Positions 5,462 to 8,654 of a stretch of DNA of 8,654 bases are shown in pieces (position 1 is the stretch's first letter; each line of letters starts with the position of its first letter). The DNA lies in contig JABHBC010000248.1 of assembly GCA_018674025.1 (NCBI GenBank), positions 1 through 8,654 on the forward strand. Reading direction: 5' to 3'. The notes beneath the pieces were generated by a model. That model was not told the DNA's origin, did no database searches, and saw nothing but the letters and a program-made list of their open reading frames with translations. The translations under genes were made by a program, and so were the position numbers. This stretch comes from Flavobacteriaceae bacterium. GTDB lineage: Bacteria; Bacteroidota; Bacteroidia; Flavobacteriales; Flavobacteriaceae.

Positions 5462-7315
5462 TTGAATTATCTAAATGTAGAAAATATTTCTAAGTCATAT
5501 GGTGAAGTTACTCTTTTTAAGGGAATAACTTTCAGTATTCATAAAGGTCAAAAAATTGCATTTGTTGCAAAAAATGGAACTGGTAAAACTTCAATATTAA
5601 AAATTATTTCAGGTGAAGATTCAAGTGATTCAGGCAATATAACTTATAGAAAAAATATTGCAGTATCTTTTCTTTCTCAGGACCCTAAATTTGATGATAG
5701 TTTAACAATTGAACAGTCTGTTTTTAATAGTGAAAATCCTATACTAAAAGTCATTGCTAACTATGAAAAAGCAATATTAAACTCTGAAGATGAGGAAAAT
5801 TATCAAAAGGCATTTGAAGATATGGAACTTTTTCAGGCATGGGATTTTGAAACACAATACAAGCAAATCCTGTTCAAATTAAAGCTAGACAAAATAAATC
5901 AAAAAGTCGGAGAATTATCTGGAGGGCAAAAAAAACGTCTTAGTTTAGCAAATGCACTAATTAACAAACCTGATTTATTAGTCTTAGATGAACCTACAAA
6001 TCATTTAGATCTAGAAATGATTGAGTGGCTTGAATCTTATTTTGCAAAAGAAAATATAACTCTGTTTATGGTTACTCACGATAGATACTTTTTGGAACGG
6101 GTTTGCAATGAAATTCTTGAGCTTGACCAAGGTGAGTTACATAGTTATAAGGGAAATTATTCATACTATCTTGAAAAACGCAAAGACAGAGTGGAAAGAC
6201 AGGCTATTGAGCACGGTAAGGTAAAACAGCTTTTTAAAAAGGAACTTTCTTGGATGCGTAAACAGCCAAAAGCCAGAACAACAAAATCAAAATCTAGGAT
6301 AGATGATTTTAAAGAGATTAAGCAGCGTGCTCAGCAAAGAAGAGTTGAACATGAAGTTCAATTAGAACTAAACATGGAAAGGCTTGGAACTAAAATTATT
6401 GAACTAGTCAAGGTATCTAAATCTTATGAAGAGAAAGTTATTTTAGATCAATTTAACTATATGTTTCAAAGAGGTGAAAGGGTTGGCATAATCGGAAAAA
6501 ATGGAACTGGGAAAAGTACTTTTCTAGATATCTTAACAGGAAAAACTGGTCCAGAATCAGGAAAAATCATAATTGGAGATACGGTAAAGTTTGGGTACTA
6601 CACTCAAAATGGTATTAAGGTGAAAGAAGATCAAAAAGTAATTGATGTGGTTAGAGATTTTGGAGATTTTATTCCTTTAAAAAAAGGAAAGCAGATAAGT
6701 GCACAGCAGCTTCTTGAAAGATTTTTATTTAGTAGGCAAAAACAATATGACTTTGTTGAAAAATTAAGTGGTGGGGAGCGAAAAAGACTTTATTTATGTA
6801 CGATCTTAATCCAAAATCCAAATTTTTTAATATTAGATGAGCCTACTAATGATTTAGACATTGTTACTCTGAATGTTTTAGAAAGTTTTTTACTAGATTT
6901 TCCTGGATGTGTCATTGTAGTTTCTCACGACAGATATTTTATGGACAAGGTTGTTGACCATTTATTAGTGTTTAAGGGTAATGGAGACATTGAAGATTTC
7001 CCCGGAAACTACTCAGATTACAGGTCTTATGAAGACAGCAAGCCAGTTTTTAAAAAAGAACCAAAAAAAGATAAAATTTGGAAGGGTTCTAGTAAAAACA
7101 AACTTAGTTACAATGAAGAAAAAGAGTTGAAAAATATTGAAACTAAAATCAAATCTCTTGTTCACAAAAAAAAGGAGCTTGAAAAAGAGTTTGTTAATGA
7201 TAGTTTGAGTCAAGACAAAATACTGCTTATGTCTAAAAAGCTTGAAAAAGTTATTAATGAAATAAACACAAGAGAAGAAAGGTGGTTTGAGCTTTCTTCC
7301 AAACTAGAGGAATAA
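5462..7315 (+). CDS. ABC-F family ATPase, Uup-like
   Basis: A soluble protein with two ATP-binding cassettes in one chain and no membrane domain, as in ABC-F proteins, which act on the ribosome. Positions are for the 617-residue form starting at TTG 5462. The first cassette has Walker A AKNGTGKT (36-43), signature LSGGQ (152-156), Walker B LLVLDEP (172-178) and switch His206. The linker between cassettes (about 231-306) is highly basic and includes ELSWMRKQPKARTTKSKS (261-278), typical of the Uup group. The second cassette has Walker A GKNGTGKS (345-352), LSGGE (435-439), Walker B FLILDEP (455-461) and a SHDRYF switch. A charged coiled-coil (about 547-617) forms the C-terminus, as in Uup. The frame is open to a TTG at 5435, but that codon forms part of the TAnnTTTG promoter box, and family members normally begin MNYL.VENISKS, so 5462 is preferred. 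The first Walker A begins with Ala instead of Gly. The gene stands alone between a divergent promoter and a terminator. Confidence 0.9.
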   Translation: MNYLNVENISKSYGEVTLFKGITFSIHKGQKIAFVAKNGTGKTSILKIISGEDSSDSGNITYRKNIAVSFLSQDPKFDDSLTIEQSVFNSENPILKVIANYEKAILNSEDEENYQKAFEDMELFQAWDFETQYKQILFKLKLDKINQKVGELSGGQKKRLSLANALINKPDLLVLDEPTNHLDLEMIEWLESYFAKENITLFMVTHDRYFLERVCNEILELDQGELHSYKGNYSYYLEKRKDRVERQAIEHGKVKQLFKKELSWMRKQPKARTTKSKSRIDDFKEIKQRAQQRRVEHEVQLELNMERLGTKIIELVKVSKSYEEKVILDQFNYMFQRGERVGIIGKNGTGKSTFLDILTGKTGPESGKIIIGDTVKFGYYTQNGIKVKEDQKVIDVVRDFGDFIPLKKGKQISAQQLLERFLFSRQKQYDFVEKLSGGERKRLYLCTILIQNPNFLILDEPTNDLDIVTLNVLESFLLDFPGCVIVVSHDRYFMDKVVDHLLVFKGNGDIEDFPGNYSDYRSYEDSKPVFKKEPKKDKIWKGSSKNKLSYNEEKELKNIETKIKSLVHKKKELEKEFVNDSLSQDKILLMSKKLEKVINEINTREERWFELSSKLEE

Positions 7316-7319
7316 AAAA

Positions 7320-7336
7320 AAGTCCATTAAGGGCTT
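7320..7336. terminator. Bidirectional intrinsic terminator
   Basis: AAGTCC (7320-7325) pairs with GGGCTT (7331-7336), with one G-T wobble, around the loop ATTAA. The stem is followed on the plus strand by ATTTTTATTT and on the minus strand by a run of T (complement of the A run 7314-7321). It sits five bases after the ABC-F stop and five bases after the stop of the minus-strand CDGSH miniprotein gene, so it can serve both converging units. Confidence 0.75.
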
Positions 7337-7340
7337 ATTT

Positions 7341-7430
7341 TTATTTGTTGGAATGTGATCCGTCACAATAACCATTTAAGTCATTTGTGTTTCCACATCC
7401 ACATTTGGGTTTGTTTAAGTTTGATTTCAT
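7341..7430 (-). CDS. CDGSH-type iron-sulfur miniprotein (29 aa)
   Basis: A 29-residue open frame from ATG 7428-7430 to TAA 7341-7343. It contains Cys10-Gly-Cys12, Thr15 and Cys22-Asp-Gly-Ser-His26, that is KCGCGNTN, then NGYCDGSH. This is the ligand set of CDGSH (mitoNEET-type) domains, in which three Cys and one His hold a 2Fe-2S cluster. The usual spacing from the second to the third Cys is eight residues; here it is nine, and the conserved Pro is replaced by Asn/Gly. The ATG is one base after the stop of the YceI gene, and the intrinsic terminator follows directly, so it fits as the second gene of a two-gene unit with translational coupling. There is no signal peptide, so it should be cytoplasmic. 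The chance that a random frame would hold all four ligands in order is small. Whether so short a protein binds a cluster is unknown; a zinc site is the alternative. Confidence 0.75.
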   Translation of the reverse strand: MKSNLNKPKCGCGNTNDLNGYCDGSHSNK

Positions 7431-7431
7431 A

Positions 7432-7986
7432 TTAATTAAATTTAAGGTTTGCAGATAATTCAATTTCGTTTAAGATTAATTTGTCTCCTAAGTTCTTAAA
7501 AAAACTTTCCGAAGCATACTTCACGTCATATTTAGACCTGTCAAAAACCAAGTCAGCAATGTAGCCTTCATTACTTTTAGTAAGTGAAAAACTAACTGGG
7601 TGGCTAATATTTTTTATTGTTAAAATTCCTGAAGCAGTGTTGTTTACAACTGTTTCTATAACTAGACTAGCTGTATTATATTTGTCTACTGCAAAAAAAT
7701 CGTCAGACTTTAAATGATTTTCTAAGCTATTCTTGCCTTTTCCTGTTAAGTCTTCACAGCTCAAAGATGTCATGTCAACTGAAAAAACTCCACTTATAAT
7801 TTTCCCATCATCAAATACTACATTTCCCTTTTCAAACTTTAATAAGCCGTTATGCCCACTTCCAGTTATTTTTTTTCCTTCCCAATTTAAAGTTGATTTA
7901 GAAATGTTTAATTTATTTTGACTATATAATGACGTGGTCATTATCAATGAAAAGATTAATAAAAAAAGTTTATTCAGATTCTTCAT
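7432..7986 (-). CDS. YceI-family secreted protein
   Basis: A 184-residue protein with an N-terminal signal peptide (MKNLNK, a hydrophobic stretch, then LYSQ at about residue 23) and a YceI domain over the rest. YceI proteins form a lipocalin-like barrel that holds a polyisoprenoid or similar lipid in the periplasm or outside the cell. The family pattern is visible in order: STLNWEGKKITGSGHNGLL (31-49), then G.FSVDMTSL (66-75), LENHLKSDDFFAVDKYNTA (88-106), GILTIKNISHPVSFSL (120-135), FDRSKYDVKYASESFF (148-163) and LGDKLILNEIEL (166-177). Length and domain coverage are normal. The gene reads away from the plus-strand small ORF and cupin. The downstream CDGSH miniprotein gene starts one base after its stop. 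The lipid ligand is not known; stress-response roles are reported for some family members. Confidence 0.92.
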   Translation of the reverse strand: MKNLNKLFLLIFSLIMTTSLYSQNKLNISKSTLNWEGKKITGSGHNGLLKFEKGNVVFDDGKIISGVFSVDMTSLSCEDLTGKGKNSLENHLKSDDFFAVDKYNTASLVIETVVNNTASGILTIKNISHPVSFSLTKSNEGYIADLVFDRSKYDVKYASESFFKNLGDKLILNEIELSANLKFN

Positions 7987-8069
7987 ATAAAATTTTTTTT
8001 GTTAAAAAGCTAAACTACATATAAATCATAGAAAAAATTATAACTTAACATTTAATTAAGATTACTCAC

Positions 8070-8165
8070 ATGATGTTTAAAAAGAACAAAAGAAAAAAAA
8101 CAACAAATATCTGGATCTTTATTATTTTGTTAATATTTATATATGTCATCTATAAAATCCTATAA
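8070..8165 (+). CDS. Possible 31-residue single-span membrane miniprotein
   Basis: A short open frame with tandem ATG codons (8070 and 8073) and a TAA at 8163-8165. The product has a strongly basic N-terminus (MMFKKNKRKKTTN) followed by one hydrophobic helix, IWIFIILLIFIYVIYKIL, as in a single-span membrane protein with its N-terminus inside. It lies 83 bases from the divergent YceI gene and 11 bases before the cupin start, so it could be the first gene of a two-gene unit. Against it, AT-rich DNA readily yields Lys, Ile and Phe codons. TTGTTA (8127-8132) and TATAAA (8151-8156), 18 bases apart inside the frame, could instead be a cupin promoter. I do not recognise a family. Confidence 0.4.
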   Translation: MMFKKNKRKKTTNIWIFIILLIFIYVIYKIL

Positions 8166-8176
8166 AATCAATAATT

Positions 8177-8551
8177 ATGAAAAAAATTGAGTCAATTAAT
8201 TTAATGGATAAGTTCTCTTTGTTTACAAAAAAATGGACTCCTCAGGTTATAGGGGAATTAAATGGGCAATATGTAAAAATCTGTAAGCTTAAGGATGATT
8301 TTGTATGGCACGCTCATGAAAAGGAGGACGAGCTATTTATGGTTCTTAAAGGAACCTTACTTATGGATTTTCGTGATGGAAGAACCGTTAAAATAAAAGA
8401 AGGAGAAATATTAATAGTCCCGAAAGGGGTTGAGCATAGACCCCACACAAACGGAGAGATTGTATTTAATCTTCTTTTTGAACCTAAGTCTACTAAACAC
8501 ACTGGCGGAGTGGAAACTCCTTTGGAAGTAAAAAAATTAAATTGGATTTAA
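8177..8551 (+). CDS. Single-domain cupin protein
   Basis: A 124-residue cytoplasmic cupin (no signal peptide). Cupin motif 1 is VWHAHEKEDELFMVLKG (43-59): His45, His47 and Glu52 as metal ligands and Gly59 closing the motif. Motif 2 is GEILIVPKGVEHRPHTN (76-92), supplying the fourth ligand, His87. Length and complete ligand set fit a functional metal-binding small cupin of the kind common in Bacteroidota, used for dioxygenase, isomerase or sugar/effector-binding roles. The sequence does not tell which. The C-terminal tail (103-124) includes KSTKHTGGVETPLEVKKL and probably forms the extra strand that packs on the barrel. It is 11 bases downstream of a possible membrane miniprotein and convergent with the pterin dehydratase gene at the right edge; the two stops are 10 bases apart. 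Confidence 0.85.
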   Translation: MKKIESINLMDKFSLFTKKWTPQVIGELNGQYVKICKLKDDFVWHAHEKEDELFMVLKGTLLMDFRDGRTVKIKEGEILIVPKGVEHRPHTNGEIVFNLLFEPKSTKHTGGVETPLEVKKLNWI

Positions 8552-8561
8552 AATTTTTAAT

Positions 8562-8654
8562 TTAATCTTGGACTTCAACTATTTTGTTTATACTGTTTGC
8601 AAGTTTAAAGTCTAATTCTGTTACACCTCCAGCGTCATGTGTTGTAAGTCTAAT
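8562..8654 (-). CDS. Pterin-4a-carbinolamine dehydratase, C-terminal part (cut by window edge)
   Basis: The last 30 residues of a minus-strand gene that runs off the right edge. It reads RLTTHDAGGVTELDFKLA followed by NSINKIVEVQD and a TAA at 8562-8564. The segment LTTHDAGGVTxxDFxLAxxI is the characteristic C-terminal signature of 4a-hydroxytetrahydrobiopterin dehydratase (PCD/DCoH, PhhB), which recycles the pterin cofactor after aromatic amino acid hydroxylation. The start and the catalytic N-terminal histidines lie outside the window, so integrity cannot be judged. It converges on the cupin gene. Confidence 0.8.
   Translation of the reverse strand: MRLTTHDAGGVTELDFKLANSINKIVEVQD

Noticed and set aside
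7013..7213. Phe-rich open frame on the minus strand inside the ABC-F C-terminus
   Set aside because: It is the antisense reading of a Lys-rich coiled coil, which always gives Phe/Leu-rich frames.
5462..7315. Transporter ABC ATPase
   Set aside because: Two cassettes in one chain, a basic linker, a C-terminal coiled coil and no membrane or binding-protein genes nearby fit ABC-F, not a transporter.
8534..8563. AAATTAAA / TTTAATTT inverted repeat between the cupin and the pterin dehydratase
   Set aside because: The eight-pair stem is made only of A-T pairs with a 14-base loop in very AT-rich DNA, too weak to call a terminator.

Overview
The window looks like chromosomal DNA from a member of the Bacteroidota, most likely a low-GC (about 30 percent by eye, not counted) marine-type flavobacterium. 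Three things point there: the families present (DUF2911, DUF6588-like, YceI with a '..YSQ' signal peptide end, an ABC-F protein opening NYLNVENISKSYGE), the lack of Shine-Dalgarno sequences before A-rich start regions, and a perfect TAnnTTTG -7 promoter box before the ABC-F gene.

Layout. (1) 69-3523, plus strand: four tightly spaced genes, probably one operon, for envelope proteins: a membrane-anchored SGNH/GDSL hydrolase, a membrane-anchored DUF2911 protein, a membrane-anchored metal-dependent amidohydrolase, and a GTG-started DUF6588-like outer-membrane-type protein. (2) 3531-5396, minus strand: a lipoprotein of the PQQ-dependent sugar/sorbosone dehydrogenase beta-propeller type, followed after 15 bases by a small ParB-fold protein that resembles the free-serine kinases SerK/SbnI. 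(3) A short divergent promoter region with a perfect 6-bp inverted repeat. (4) 5462-7315, plus strand: an ABC-F ATPase of Uup type, whose real start is probably a TTG inside the longest open frame. (5) A bidirectional terminator, then on the minus strand a secreted YceI-family protein followed one base later by a 29-codon CDGSH-type iron-sulfur miniprotein. (6) 8070-8551, plus strand: a possible 31-residue membrane miniprotein and a single-domain cupin. (7) At the right edge, on the minus strand, the last 30 residues of a pterin-4a-carbinolamine dehydratase.

Most genes are ordinary flavobacterial housekeeping or envelope genes. I see no tRNA or rRNA, insertion sequence, CRISPR array, phage gene, toxin-antitoxin pair or obvious defence system. 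The most notable points are the two miniproteins, the SerK-like gene paired with an exported dehydrogenase, and the start-site and promoter arrangement of the ABC-F gene. I did not find a convincing undescribed multi-gene system. The four-gene envelope operon is the best candidate for an uncharacterised functional unit, but its substrate cannot be read from sequence.
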